DNA from: Aurelia coerulea
Taxonomy: Eukaryota; Cnidaria; Scyphozoa; Semaeostomeae; Ulmaridae
Direction of reading: 5' to 3'
Assembly: GCA_039566865.1 (NCBI GenBank)
Contig: CM076954.1
Coordinates: 12,486,001-12,550,000 of the forward strand
Length of the DNA stretch: 64,000 nt
Below, in pieces: positions 12,374 to 25,087 of this stretch; within the stretch, counting starts at the first letter, position 1, and the number at the start of each line of letters is the position of its first letter. Under the pieces are notes generated by a model. That model did no database searches, was not told the origin of the DNA, and saw nothing but the letters and a program-made list of their open reading frames with translations. A program made the position numbers and the translations under genes.

Positions 12374-14390
12374 GCATAGGAATCATTCGTCGTACATAGC
12401 CGATTGCTCGTGGCCCATGGTCGAAACCGCCAAAGCCTCATTTTCACGGACCAATCAGACGGCTAAAAAGCGAAGAAGACAAAAGAAACCCGTGAAGATT
12501 TTCCTAAATTTTACCTACCTTCATAAAACGCAACCAGGACAAAAAACTACTGGAGATTTCCCAAACCTTTTTAAAGCAATTTACTCACCAGATGTTTGGG
12601 AGTACAAGTTTGGATGCCGGTTAAAATATCTTCAGGATTGGCGGAGTTATTGCCTCTCCAATAGACAAAATCGACGAAGGCTTGTCGAGACCTGTTTACG
12701 CCACTTCAAATCAGGTGATAAAGCCTCTTGATAAAACCTCTTTTGAATTTTACAAGTTATTTCGCAACGAGCAAACTTTTGCCATGAATGTAAAAAGTAG
12801 TACAATACAGAAACTTCCCTAGAGTATTGCCACATGACTTGAAATGCGCGAACAAGCCTTTGTAGACTTTTTCAATTCACAAAGAAACCGTAGAGGTATT
12901 GAATCTTCAATAAAAGAAAATTTAGCGAAAGACAATAGCAAGAACAATTGAAAACACAGATTGTGGCGTTTTCGGGTCGTTCTTACAACAATCACTATTG
13001 TTATTGCTATTGTCTCCCGGCCAGAATCTCTATTGTTCAAGGTTCAGTGCTTTTGTTGGTTTGTTTGTGGCAATAACTCCACCAATCCTGGAGATATTTT
13101 AATCGGCATCCAAACTTTTACTCCCAAACATCTGGAGAGTAGATTGCTTTAAAAAAATTCGGGAAATCTCAAGCATCTTTTTGTCCTGGTTGCGTTTTAT
13201 GAAGTTAGGTAAAATTTAGGCAAATCTTCACGGGTTTCTTTTGTCTCCCTCGCTTTTTAGCCGTCTGATTGGTCCGTGAAATGAGGCTTTGGCGGTTTCG
13301 ACCATGGGCCACGAGCAATCGGTTTTGTACGACGAATGATTCCTATGCTGACTGACGGAAACATTGCGATTTATACATCTTTCGATTGCCCAGATTATAC
13401 AGAACAACATCCTTTTTACAGCATAGGAATCATTCGTCGTACATAGCCGATTGCTCGTGGCCCATGGTCGAAACCGCCAAAGCCTCATTTTCACGAACCA
13501 ATCAGACGGCTAAAAAGCGAGGGAGACAAAAGAAACCCATGAAGATTTTCCTGAATTTTACCTACCTTCATAAAACGCAACCAGGACAAAAAACTGCTTG
13601 AGATTTCCCGAATTTTTTTAAAGCAATCTACTCTCCAGATGTTTGGGAGTAAAAGTTTGGATGCCGGTTGAAATATCTCCAGGATTGGTGGAGTTATGGC
13701 CACAAACAAACCGACAAGGCACTGAACCTTGAACAATAGAGATTCTGGTCGGGAGACAATAGCAATAACAATAGTGATTGTTGTAAGAACGACCCGAAAA
13801 CGCCACAATCTGTGTTTTCAATTGTTCTTGCTATTGTCTTTCGCTAATTTTTCTTTTATTGAAGATTCAATGCCCCTACGGTTTCTATGTGAATTGAAAA
13901 AGTCTAAAATGGCTTGTTCGCGCCTTTCAAGTCATGTGGCAGTACTCTAGGGAAGTTTCTGCATTGTACTACTTTTTACATTCATGGCAAAAGTTTGCTC
14001 GTTGCGAAATAACTTCTAAAATTCAAAAGAGGTTTTATCAAGAGGCTTTATCACCTGACTTGAAGTGGCGTTTCTCGACAAGCCTTCGCCGATTTTGTCT
14101 ATTGGAGAGGCAATAACTCCGCCAATCCTGAAGATATTTTAACCGGCATCCAAACTTTTACTCCCAAACATCTGGAGAGTAGATTGCTTTAAAAAAATTC
14201 GGGAAATCTCAAGCAGTTTTTTGTCCTGGTTGCGTTTTATGAAGGTAGGTAAAATTTAGGAAAATCTTCACGGGTTTCTTTTGTCTCCTTCGCTTTTTAG
14301 CCGTCTGATTGGTCCGTGAAAACGAGGCTTTGGCGGTTTCGACCATGGGCCACGAGCAGTCGGCTATGTACGACGAATGATTCCTATGCT
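12374..14390. mobile_element. Inverted pair of long-TIR elements
   Basis: There are two copies of a roughly 970-bp element (12374-13349 and 13423-14390), head to head about 13382. Each copy has TIRs of about 290 bp whose outer end reads GCATAGGAATCATTCGTCG. Mirrored ORFs on opposite strands sum to about 26,765, which confirms the symmetry. No transposase is visible. A one-sided relic of the family is at 60497-60812. Confidence 0.85.
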
Positions 14391-16910
14391 CCTTTTTACC
14401 GCTTTTCGATAGGCCGAATTATATTGGAGAAATTAATTGTTTTCTGATGAGAGTGGTTTTGCAAAACGGCTTCTCCCTGTGCACTAATTTAAATCTGGTG
14501 TTGAAATTTGATTATCTTAACTGGTTTCCATGGTTAAAATGAAACAATGAATTATGCCAGGTGTTGCTTATCTAACCACTCCAGAGTGTCTGGAGAATGT
14601 ACTGATGACCTTATTTTTTCTCTATAAATTTTGTTTCAACTTTTATCACAGTTTGTTGAAAATGCTGGATTTTAGATTTTATCCAAGCATGTTAGATACC
14701 TATGGCAGTTTCTATGTGTATGTTATAAAAAAAATGAAGGCTGTTGGTGCATTCTCCATGCATTCAGGATTCTTCTAATGATATATAGCATTGCCAATAT
14801 TGCCAATATATTTACTTGAAATTTGTAAAAATACTGCAAAAACAAAATGCGTCCAGGCTGGTAAAAACATGTTTTTCAGAAAATGGTTTCTAAGTTTCAG
14901 AAAATTTTCGCTTTTGTTAGGACAATGATGAGTCCATTACTTAAAACTGCTAAATTATTAAAAACTGTTTTGGACATTCAAGAGAACGAAGCCAACTTCT
15001 CAGACGTCTTGCTAAAAAAGTATCGTTGCACTCGTTGCAGTGTTAACGTTCAGCAATTTACGGATTTGGACAACAAGCATTTTATTTTTCGTATCGCTTT
15101 GAATATTCAAATATGTGCAAGAGATGATGAAACTTTTTTGGCATAATGTTCCTGGATATATTTGATTTAGGATAAAACTTTTCAAAACAATCTGCTAAGC
15201 TTGTCGTCGTCGTGGCGACATTCGATCATATAAACATAATTTGTTGAAAAGCTAAACCTATCTCTTGCAAGTTATTAGGGGGGTAAAGCCCCCCAGCCCC
15301 CCCCCCCCCCCCGGCGTATGTCGATTCCAAACTATGCTACCCTTTAATGAATGAGACTCGTTTCCACATTTATTAGTCCTGGTTTTAGGAAGCTTGTGTG
15401 TGACCAGCAAGGTAGCATCGTACAATTGCAGTATCAAATACAGACATTTTGATCAAATTGCTGCCAAAATGGTTTGGTCACTAGGAAGAGGATTTGAAAG
15501 TGCTATGGACTCAGTCAACTTATGACTGTCGACCACATGTTAATTTGAATTGGACGCTATCATACTAAGTCACGTGTTATTTAAAAAGTCAATAAAGTGA
15601 CCAGTTTGAGATGAGTTGAGCATCTTAAAGAGATGAGTTTGAGCTTCTTTTCAATTTCAACCCTATATCAAAGAGATCGTTTATTCTTAAGTTATATGGA
15701 AGCACTTTTCTATCGAAGAGCTCCCGCGGAAAGGAGAGGTTTCCAGAAGTAATACATATGCATACCCGTTTTTTTATAAGAAGCTTGGATCAGCACTTAG
15801 TACTAAAATTTTCTTAATTTCGCATGAACATTTCGGTGTTTCAGTAGTAAAGTTTCTTTGAATTATTTTCTTATTTTTGAATTCTAAAATTCTCAGGTTT
15901 AAGCTACTTACAATAAAAAAAGTACATCACCAAGGAGAGGACCCCCTTATTAAAAAACTTGGGGGGGGGGGTTATTTATATTGACTTGGAAGATATGACT
16001 GATGACTGAGGAGTTTTATTACGTAGTTTTTTCATGACTTGTATTGTGATTACTAGTTGTTCAAAGTTGCAAAAAATCTTTGACCAGGTCTTTTGAAGTC
16101 CGAATTTTGTCATTGAAAATTCTAATTTCAAATTGAAACTTTTTCCTTCCTCGTAAATAGATGCATTGAGTACTTTTCTGTTTCGATTTTAGTTCATGTA
16201 AATGCGTCCACCGTTACAAAAAATGCTGCGGGAGATGGGTGCTCTTCAAAAAATTCCGAATTAGATCTTAATGCTAAAAAGGGCATTTCTCACGTTTTCC
16301 GAGAGTCTGCAGGGCATGGTCGGGAAATTTTTTCAGCCCCCAGACCCCCTTGTATTTGGCCACCCTTCTCCTTTTGGCTGGCGACGGCCCTGAGAGCAAA
16401 TGGAGCAAAATACCATTGCCCTCTTTGATAATTTCCTATCTTGCACCTGTCACTATAGACTGAATGTATTACTGCTGAAAAATGGTCTTTGGCTGCTAAA
16501 TAGAGTGAAGATCTGTTTGCCCAATGCCCTGGTCAAGTTTAGTCCACTTTTTAGCTGGAAAAAGCAAAGAAAGATTCATTTCCTGCACTATGAAAATATG
16601 TTCAAGCTTCACTCAACAACTTTAACTGCCAGTCTCCTCCCCCGGAGGGTGGGGGACTTGAATTTACATTGTATGGGGGTGTGCACTCCAACAACAAAAC
16701 TTTCACCTAGCAGGCTTTAGAAAAAATCGGCGAAAAGTATACTCCAAAACGTAAAAATTCGTCGAAAAACAATGAAATAATACTTTGGAGAATCCGGCTT
16801 TAGAAAAATTGCCTTCTTTCCATACCTGGCGTCAGAAAAAAGAAGCGAAAAGGATACCCGGAAAGGAGTGCACATCCAACCAGCAAAATGTTCTACCATA
16901 AGTACCCCCC
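14391..16910. other. Non-coding stretch with homopolymer runs
   Basis: No convincing gene. It contains a G-run/C-run pair near 15277-15313 and a G-run near 15961-15970. An orphan hAT-type end (GGCGACGGCCCTG) lies at about 16379-16392, with no partner end that I could find. Confidence 0.5.
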
Positions 16911-16984
16911 CAACCTCTTCCCCAGGGCCTTTTGTCATATTGCCTCCGTCCCAATATGACAAAAAGGCCCTTGGGACGAGGTTG
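16911..16984. repeat. Short hairpin MITE (32-nt arms)
   Basis: The arms 16911-16942 and 16951-16984 are near-perfect inverted copies (CAACCTC...CAGGGCC...CATATTG), separated by an 8-nt loop. It looks like the ends of a short foldback element. Confidence 0.75.
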
Positions 16985-17426
16985 GTACCCCCCCCTCCTG
17001 GGTCTCCTCCTCGCTGCCTGACAATACTAATTTGTGCCATCATTTGAAAACGTAGTGGCGGGACGCGGAATTTTAGCTAAAAATGACCAGAACGGCGGAT
17101 TTTAACTGGAAATCGCGCGGAACGGCGGATTTCTGACCCCCTGCTGCTCTTTCAGAAAATTTATAGGTGTTATATGTTTTCTCTCGTACTTTTGGTTTTG
17201 AGGATATTCTTTTGATTAAAGTCGAGTTTTGCTCTCTGAAGAAGGCCACAAATCTGACAAATTGTCCAAGAAAAAATGGTTGCCGTGGTAAAAGTAGACT
17301 TGACAAAGCATTTTGATCACGTTTTTCATTCAATAAACAGTGACTGTTTACTTCCAGTATTGCTGTTCAAATATTCTGCAACCCGTGTTTCTAGCTGAAC
17401 AACATTTATCCACATTCTTTGCCCCT

Positions 17427-17515
17427 AGAATGCTGGGCGTAATGTTTAATCTATAACTCTGTGATAACACCAGATGCTGGGCGTAACGTTTAATCTATCT
17501 CTGTGATAACACCAG
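17427..17515. repeat. Tandem duplication of about 43 bp
   Basis: Two adjacent copies of a segment begin ATGCTGGGCGTAA and end GATAACACCAGAT, with small differences. No coding content. The rest of 16985-18912 shows nothing I can name. Confidence 0.8.
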
Positions 17516-18912
17516 ATAAATAAAAACTTTGAAACGCGCATGAGAAGCAAAGTTATTCAGGTTTCTAAAACTGCATAACAGTGATGTTGAGGAAACCCCA
17601 CCTTTGCGCCATCATGCATTTGCGAACACATGGTAGTAATTTAAAGGGCATGCATATGTCATGAAGCTGATTGGTTCATGCAATACAATTCTCTCTATTG
17701 TTTATTACAAAGCACAAGATCGAGGCTAAATTTTCATTGCGATGAAAATTCATGAAACAGAAAGAAAAGGTCTCGAAACAATGGAATTCCACTCCAAACT
17801 TGTTTGTTGTATTAACCAATTGCTAATGTGACATATGTGCTTTAATTGATTCTTGTTAGCACTTTTATGATTCATGTTATTTTTCAGCCATTTACTTAGA
17901 GACTCGGTTCAATGTAGACTCGTGCGACATTAACTTGAGTTGTCAACTTTTGATTGGCTAGTATTTTTGAATCTATTGTAAAGTAATTTCCTTGTTGACG
18001 CCACATGACTTATGTGGATTACAGTATTGAAGTTAGAGACCACGGTAGATGATTGCGATTGTACAAGTAACACGGAGTGCGAATAGATTGAAAGAGGATT
18101 CACAAGGATAAAGGTGTTCTTCTTGAGTGCAATTCTGCAAGTTTATTTTCGCCCTTTCGAACAAGCTTGGCTGGAGTGTAAAAGCTCCAAAAAATGATGA
18201 CTCAGAATATATTTTCACATCGAGTTTGCTTTTTCGGTATAGTGGTCTTTTGCTTGACAACATTGATAGTTTATGTGACGCTCACACCAACAAGAAAAAA
18301 TGAGGTCGATCAACTCAAGAAAAAGAAACCAGACTTGGAGTAGACTGATTATATGTTCGTAGGTTATCGCTATTGATAGGCTGATGGACGCTATAACTAC
18401 GACTCATGGACTTACGCTTCCAGAAACGGACATGGCCTAAATCGCCTGCTATATTTTCTTGAAACCACTGACCCTAAATCGCCGCAAAAAGTGGTTTTCC
18501 TGAAGTACTACACTGCAAAACAAGCTATCAGTACTTAGATGAATGTTTCTTCAAGCTATTAAAGCAAAAAAATCCTACCTATAGGTGATATTTTGGTTGT
18601 TTGGGGACGCGAAAGATCTCGTAAATTCGCTCGTTACTTTGAGATTTTGATCGTTGCAGCAGTTCAGTCGAACGCGTTGTTCGAACGCTTTTGTTTGCCT
18701 TTGGCGGGAAGTTTGAATTGAAGAAGAATCAGCCAATCCCATCAAGTTATTTCAAGTCTTGCATCCTGATTGGCCCAGGAACAAATTTGTTCCTGGCGAG
18801 AATTTTTTTGCCGTTTTGAGAAGAGTTAGTCCATAAGGCCCTTGACTGGAGCGACAACAACAACATTAATTCACTTCAATTAGATGAGCGTAAGTTGAGG
18901 GTCCTTATGTAG

Positions 18913-20066
18913 TGAGGCTAGACTTGGAGCTTGGCACGCGATTCGAAATATACGTTCGATTGACTAACACGGTGTCTTTCCGGCAGCAATTAGATGATTG
19001 GCTCTTTAAAAGTATGAATTTATTCTTTGCAAAGTATTTGGCTTCCACTGTAGTCGTGCTAGATAGCGAGAAATCGGCAGATTGGGACTATGGAAAAGTG
19101 CTTTTGAAGCGCTACTCACACATGAATTTAAGGCTATGTTTTATGAATCCGGTTCCTGGAGAAATAATTCACTTTTTTGGGAAGGAAAGAATGTATCTCG
19201 ATATGATGCACGCAGATGTTTGTACTAAAAGAGAATTCGTCGGTTTTGTAGATGTGGATACATTATTCGTTACGGCAGTCACTGAAGATGCGTTATTTGA
19301 AAATCAAAAGCCTATCGTAACAGGGAGAATTGGCATACCACGTGTGCCTTGCTGGATTGCCACTGCTGAGTATATTCTGGGGTACAAGCAAGTTCTACAA
19401 TGCATGTCATATTTTCCTGTTGTTTTTAAAGTCTTACACATCGTCGAGATGAGAAAATACGTCGAAAAAATACACAACAAAACGTTTCTAGAAGTATTCA
19501 AGATAGCCCCCGCGGCAATAAATGTAGATGGGGCATGCTTCTGTCATTACAGCATCATGTGCAATTACGTTTGGTATCACCATCGTGAGGCATATGCTTG
19601 GCATCTGCAATTAGTTCCAGGTGGAAAATGGAATGGCATTGGAGCAATACCAAGCATGGTTAATGCCAGTTACTTTGAAAATGAGGTATTGGCAAGTGAG
19701 AAAATACCAATACCAAGATCGTCAGTTCATGCAAGGCATTTGATGGTCAAAGGAAAATATTTAGATGCCATAATTCCACCCAGAAATTTAACGAATAGAC
19801 TAATGAAAGAGGGCATCTGTCATTCATTTGGATTTGAGGTATGTCCTGAGAAATGTACTGAATTCAATAGGGATGCAATACATGACAGCTTATTTGCATT
19901 TGAGAATTATGACTGGCAATGGGACGAACGTTGCTATGAAATGCAAGCAAGACATTACATGAAAGTAAAGGAATTCGTCATGTCGCATCCAGAACAATTT
20001 TATCTTGACGTGCAGAATAGCTCAAAAATGTGCAATGTACTTGATAAAAATAGCCCCAATATTTAA
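18913..20066 (+). CDS. Glycosyltransferase-like protein, terminal exon
   Basis: A 384-codon open frame ends at a stop at 20064-20066. It has no upstream ATG. The frame opens right after an AG (18911-18912), so I read it as a last exon entered in phase 1; the first internal Met is near residue 35. The key motif is DVDTLF at about residues 114-119, inside a hydrophobic-flanked stretch (VGFVDVDTLF). This is the layout of the DxD metal/nucleotide-sugar site of GT-A-fold glycosyltransferases. Many Cys and several N-X-S/T sites suggest a lumenal domain. No membrane anchor is seen in this exon; it could lie in an upstream exon. The family resembles DUF6492-type glycosyltransferases, but donor and acceptor cannot be inferred. 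Codon structure is clean, with no frameshift. Confidence 0.65.
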
Positions 20067-20129
20067 AAAGATAACTAAGCAAAATCATATAAAGAGTCAC
20101 GTATAAACAAATTTATGATCACATGAAGA

Positions 20130-21690
20130 GTATATTATCTCATCTAGGATATAGTACCCAGCATGCACTTCTGCGTCTTATTGAAGACTTAAAAGCATGT
20201 CTTGATGAGAAACTGATTGCTGGTACTATAACGATGGATTTGTCAAAGGCATTTTAACTGCCTGCCACAGGACTTTTCAAGATATAAGAGGCGCGAAAGC
20301 GGAAGTCTTTCGTTGTTTGAGATTTTGCACTGCGTACGAAGCAAGGATACAAATTTTCATATTCATGTCTGTCTTTATTTAGAATGTATGGCAATCTTAA
20401 GAATTTAGAGTCATAAGGGCTTTGACCATGAAATCAAAGTTTGGAAAATTTTTCTCCAAACTCTGATTTCAAGGTCAAAGCCCTTATGAATTCAAATTCT
20501 TTATATCGCCATAATTTCAAAGGAAAGACAGACATGAATGTAAAAATTTGTTTTAGCACTACACTTTGTACGTAGAACAAGATTTTTGACTCAAAAATGC
20601 AAAATCTTAAACACTAAAAGACTTCCGCTTTCGCGCCTTTTATCTTGAAAAGGTGGATTGCAACCTTACATGCATATAGCTTTAGCAATAATGCATTAAA
20701 ACCACTGTAAAACTTATCACTAAGGTAGGGTTCAAAGAATAAAACTAACCCCTAACTCGCTCTAACTGTAATGATTGGAGAAATATATGCAAGGGCATCC
20801 CACAAGGATCCGTTTTAGAACCATTGATGTTCATTCAATATTGTTCTAAATGATATATTTCTATTCCTAAACAAAACTGAAATATGTAATTGTGCTGACG
20901 ATAACACAACATGGATAAAAAGGCAAACAATTAGCACCATAATCCCAACTCTTGGATTTTATATAAGCACATTAGACTACTGATTCAAAGATAATTACAT
21001 GCTTCTCAATGAAGAGAAATGTAAATATATGATTATAACCACAGAGGACAAAGTATGGGGAGAGTGAAATAAGAATTGGCGACCATACCATTCAATTAAA
21101 AACACTGATAAAGAAAAATTACTTTGAGTGGCACTTGATCATCATATAAAGTTTGACCACCAACTAAAGAAGATTTGCAGTGAAGCTGGGAAAGGAGATA
21201 TGTGCCCTGGCCAGAATAATACTTAGAAGTAAAGAAAAGAGAATTGATAATGAAAACATTTATCACTACCAGTTTTAATTACTGCCTCATTGTCTGGATG
21301 TTTTGCAGCCTAAAAATGAATGATTTAATTAACAATGTTCACAAAAGAGCACTAACGGTCATGACTATGATTCCTCCTTTGAAGCCCTGCTTTCTAAAGA
21401 CCATGCTTCAGAAATACTGTACATCAACAACGCCTGCAGAGACTAGCCCTCGAAACATATAAAACAGAGATTAATTAACCAAAAGAAAAATGTTTTATAT
21501 GATATTTTCAGATCTCATGAATCTTTATATGACATCAGAGTGATGCATTTCCTACTAAAAAACCAAATGCAGTTATTTATGGAGCTGAAACAGTTTCTTA
21601 CAGATGTAGTCAGATCTGGAATAACATACCTGCCGAAGTAAGAAATGCAAACAACCTAGAAATCTTCAAAGACTAATAAAAACAATAAAA
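20130..21690 (+). pseudogene. LINE C: degenerate CR1-like copy
   Basis: Scattered fragments of an RT appear in order in different frames. There is a region at about 20150-20255 that includes STQHALLR and MDLSKAF. GIPQGSV lies at about 20790, a decayed catalytic box near 20890-20910, and a C-terminal stretch with NVHKRAL (21244-21462). The copy shows many stops and frameshifts. Its closest relative in the window is the intact ORF2 at 49668-52625. It is interrupted by the palindrome at 20273-20652. Confidence 0.8.
20273..20652. mobile_element. Fully palindromic MITE inside LINE C
   Basis: The left end CTTTTCAAGATA and right end TATCTTGAAAAG continue as inverted copies for almost the whole 380 bp, with the centre near 20460. 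The GGCGCGAAAGCGGAAGTC segment near each end is exactly mirrored. LINE C reading resumes on both sides, so it inserted after LINE C. Confidence 0.88.
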
Positions 21691-22216
21691 CGATTCCAGC
21701 TTACGAACACGTTATAACCAAACTCGTTTCCAGGGTCTTCTGACATCATACGCTGGTCACGAAGCCGAATGAACACCCTGGTACACTTCGATAAATTTGC
21801 CGAAATTAAGGGATAATTAGCAGCCATTATGGATTTGCAGTTTGCTAGGCAACGCTAATCGACGAAAAATGGCCGTTGCTCTAGCGCTAATTCTGAAGTA
21901 GATAAAGCGAGAAACTAAAAACAAATTGCTTTGAGGACCTTATTTCAACCCTTTTGGGGGTATTTGAACAGTAATAGGGGCTAGCGTCTAGCGAGTGCAT
22001 TTAATATGAAAATAGGCACGATTGGTTTGGGGCGAAAATGAGCCTAAGTTGAAAATTAGAAAACTTTTCACTGCAGTTTCCAAAACGAAATGGCTCGTTA
22101 TTCTCCGAATTTCGGAGGTAAATTGCAAAGTATGGTTGATATAGGTAAAGAATGTGGTTTCACGTCGAACGCCGAGGCGTTTAGGCAAGTCGGAGTTACC
22201 GCGCAAAATGGCGTGG

Positions 22217-22322
22217 GCCGGCAAGTACTTGGTATAAGACAGGTCTTACTGGATACAGTATTACATACAAGCGAGCATGGTTTCGGGACATTTCGTTTGC
22301 TCTTATACCAAGTACTAGCCCG
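22217..22322. repeat. Hairpin-forming inverted repeat
   Basis: AGTACTTGGTATAAGA (about 22226-22241) is mirrored by TCTTATACCAAGTACT (about 22299-22314), with a loop of nearly 60 nt. It is probably a small foldback element. The ORF across it has no recognisable product. Confidence 0.65.
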
Positions 22323-22635
22323 TGGGCCAAATTTTACCCCATTTTCAAAGCCCCCACGTGGAGCCCCTGGGGGCGGTATCGAGCCCCAAATTGCGTTAAA
22401 CGACTCGCAAGCGAGTTGTCTCTCGCATACTTTTTCCATTTTTTGAGTAACCATCGAGCATCGATTCCAACCGCAACATCGGGTCGGAAAATCGAAACAT
22501 TTTTTTCAACCCCCTTTTATGACGTCATAACGACCCCCAATGATCTTGAACCCCGAAATTTGGATGCGCCATAGCCCATTACCTTTTGAAACCCCTCACT
22601 TGCCCCATAAGCCCACAAAGAATTAATAAACATCT

Positions 22636-23555
22636 CGGAATGGATGCGGATAAACAAGTTAAGTGCAAACCCGAAAAAAACTGAATACATGATCATTGGC
22701 CATCCACGGAGGACAAATAAGGTTGAAATCTCAGAACCACTGAATCTTAACAATTCAGAAATTAAGCGTGTGGTGAAGACCAATTCACTGGGGGTTATTG
22801 TGGATGAAGGGCTAAACTGGGATGAACAATTCAACAAAGTGAAAGGGAAGATTAGTGGCGGTCTTAAGTCACTAAAAAAATTGAAAAATCTCATTTCCCA
22901 ATCCCAGCTGGACCATGTGTACCGTGCACTTGTAGAAAGCCATCTGCGGTACGCCAATGTTATTTGGGGGAGTCTTCCTAAAACAAAATTGAATACCCTC
23001 CAACGTCTGCAGGACAGAGCCCGTTCGATTATTGATAAGGCCAGACTAAAAGACAATTGGTCTCATAATTGGTTGACAGTTGAACAACTAATAGACTTTG
23101 ATCGATCAGTTATGACATACAAAATAATCAACAGGATATGTCCCGAAAGCCTTTGGGGTAAATACCATCATAGGACCCAGCATTCCAACTACAGAACAAG
23201 GAATTGCAGGGACCTACAAATCCCAAGAAATAATCTTGAATATGTCAAGAAAGGCTTTCACTATTCGGCTCTGAAAGTTTGGAACGATATACCCATCAAT
23301 ATCAGAGAGCTCCCTACACTTAGTAGATTCAAAAAACAATTGAGAAGCTATTATATGAGCTGAAAAACCTAAAACACGACGCCCTGGAAGAGCAGCTGCT
23401 ATTAGAAAGATTACTGTACATAATTTTGCTTTAACTGTACATAGATTATATTAATGTAATTAGGGTATTTATTTTCTTATTTAAGTATTGTGTTAATAAG
23501 CTGAAGGGTTTTTGTGTGTAAATAATTTAAAATGAAAAATGAAATGAAAATACAC
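22636..23555 (+). pseudogene. LINE D: 5'-truncated CR1-like element, clean C-terminal frame
   Basis: A 239-residue frame (22644-23363) covers the end of an RT/C-terminal domain: KKTEYMIIG, NSLGVIVDEGLNWDEQ, SHLRYANVIWG, LQRLQDRARSII, and a terminal FKKQL segment. The catalytic palm is absent, so this is a 5'-truncated insertion. A 3' UTR of about 170 bp ends in an AATGAAAA-type tail. Its last 400 bp are nearly identical to the fragment inside the LTR element at 45586-45989, and a shorter 3' relic lies at 27738-27832. This subfamily has therefore been active more than once here. Confidence 0.9.
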
Positions 23556-23818
23556 TCGAATAATTTTGAGAAATTAACAATTCAATAGAGGCAATTTTTG
23601 AATGGGAACTAGTAATAATTTGATTTTCCTATTGTTTCGAATAGCCAATCAAATTGCCGAATGGCCTCTTGTATCCCAGAGTAGAAGTAGAGCAACAACT
23701 CACTCTGTGGACGTGATTGCGTTATAACATATATACAGTTTTTAGTTTGTTGTTGTTCTGTTAGCTGGTATCAATTAACTGATTGTATTAATTTATAATG
23801 AAGCTAGAATGTGTATCC

Positions 23819-24072
23819 CGAGGGGCAAATCACTGATTTTTTTTTCGTACACCTTCCTTAAAATCACAAAGAAATCACATTAAAAAATCACAAAAATCAC
23901 AAAATCACCATACAAAAATCACAAAAATCACAAAATCATAGAGAAATCACAAGAAAAAATCACAAAAATCACTAAAATCACACAAAAAATCACTAAAATC
24001 ACAGAAAAAAATCGTGTGATTTTAAAATCACAAAAATCATGTACGCTATTTTGAGAAGTGATTTGCCCCTCG
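23819..24072. mobile_element. 254-bp MITE with (AAATCACA)n core, 8-bp TSD
   Basis: The TIRs are CGAGGGGCAAATCACT and AGTGATTTGCCCCTCG. They are flanked by perfect 8-bp direct repeats GTGTATCC (23811-23818 and 24073-24080). The interior is largely an AAATCACA-type simple repeat. The 8-bp duplication points to a hAT-like mobilising transposase. A short relative with the same ends is at 40946-41096. Confidence 0.88.
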
Positions 24073-24983
24073 GTGTATCCAACGTTAAACAAAGTATCAA
24101 AAACCCAACAACAAGGACAGACTTCGTTTTGAACCAATCAGCGCGTTTGTTTACATCAGTGAGACTCGAAACAATGCTGACTTGTTTCAAACATGCTTGC
24201 AAGTACTTCACTGAATCTTTTGCATTTGCCAAACCATAAATGACGGACCAGTTTTTCTAGTGTTTGTCGTCGAGTAGGCTACCAAAGTTAAGAACTTAAT
24301 TGCAGTTAGTTGACGGAGCTAAGTAGAGGCAATCTATAAATAGGGCAAAGAAACGCCCACGCACGTAATTGCTCCCCGAGTGAAAAGATATGCACGCACG
24401 TGTCAATATCATCAAATACAATAGGCTGATTTTAAACATGCATATGCAGCTCTTGAGTTGGCTATTTATCTCCGTCAAGTAACTTTAATTGCAAAACACT
24501 GGTCAAGGTTTTGACTTCCAATTCGGCATGTGTGTCGGTGAACATATAGTGTGAGTGGTGAAAAGGTTTGATTAAAATCTTTAGATCAGCGGAGTTGAAA
24601 ATGAAGTTCTTGTGAAACCAGTAAAATATTTTGAAGTGAGCCTTCTCCAAAGCCGTGAAAACAAACAATTTTGCTTAATATATCTTTCGATTGCCAGAAT
24701 ATGAGCAATACCATACTGTTTACAGAATTTAGCTAGACAAATTGGTTCCAGAGAAATTAATGAGTTTCTTGAGGGGCAAATATCTGAAAAATGGCTTTCC
24801 GTGCCCATCAGAGCAGAAAGCAGAGTCACCTTAAGACGTATTGTAATATGTATGATACCGCTTACCGCTTAGGATATTGTTTTCTTTTATTGTATTTGAA
24901 TTTCGAGATCTATATGTACATATGTATGTTCCTGGACTTGCTACAATTCTACCTTTCGATCCTAAAGAAGATAGTCCCAAAGA

Positions 24984-25087
24984 ACGAGAGGAGGAAAATC
25001 AAGAAAAATAAAGAAAAAAAGGAAGAAAAAAGAGGGAAAGATTCTTTCCTTTCCTTTCCCTTGTTTTCTTTATTTTCCTCCTCTCGT
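24984..25087. repeat. Purine/pyrimidine hairpin
   Basis: CGAGAGGAGGAAAAT at the left is mirrored by ATTTTCCTCCTCTCG at the right. The purine-rich half folds onto the pyrimidine-rich half over about 100 bp. No coding content. Confidence 0.75.

Noticed and set aside
22090..22446. Overlapping 118-codon ORFs on both strands
   Set aside because: They span a hairpin repeat, show no domain, and mirror each other as expected for a palindromic element.
23880..24010. Regularly spaced AAATCACA repeats considered as a CRISPR-like array
   Set aside because: There are no unique spacers, the unit is simple sequence, and the whole lies between MITE TIRs in a eukaryotic genome.
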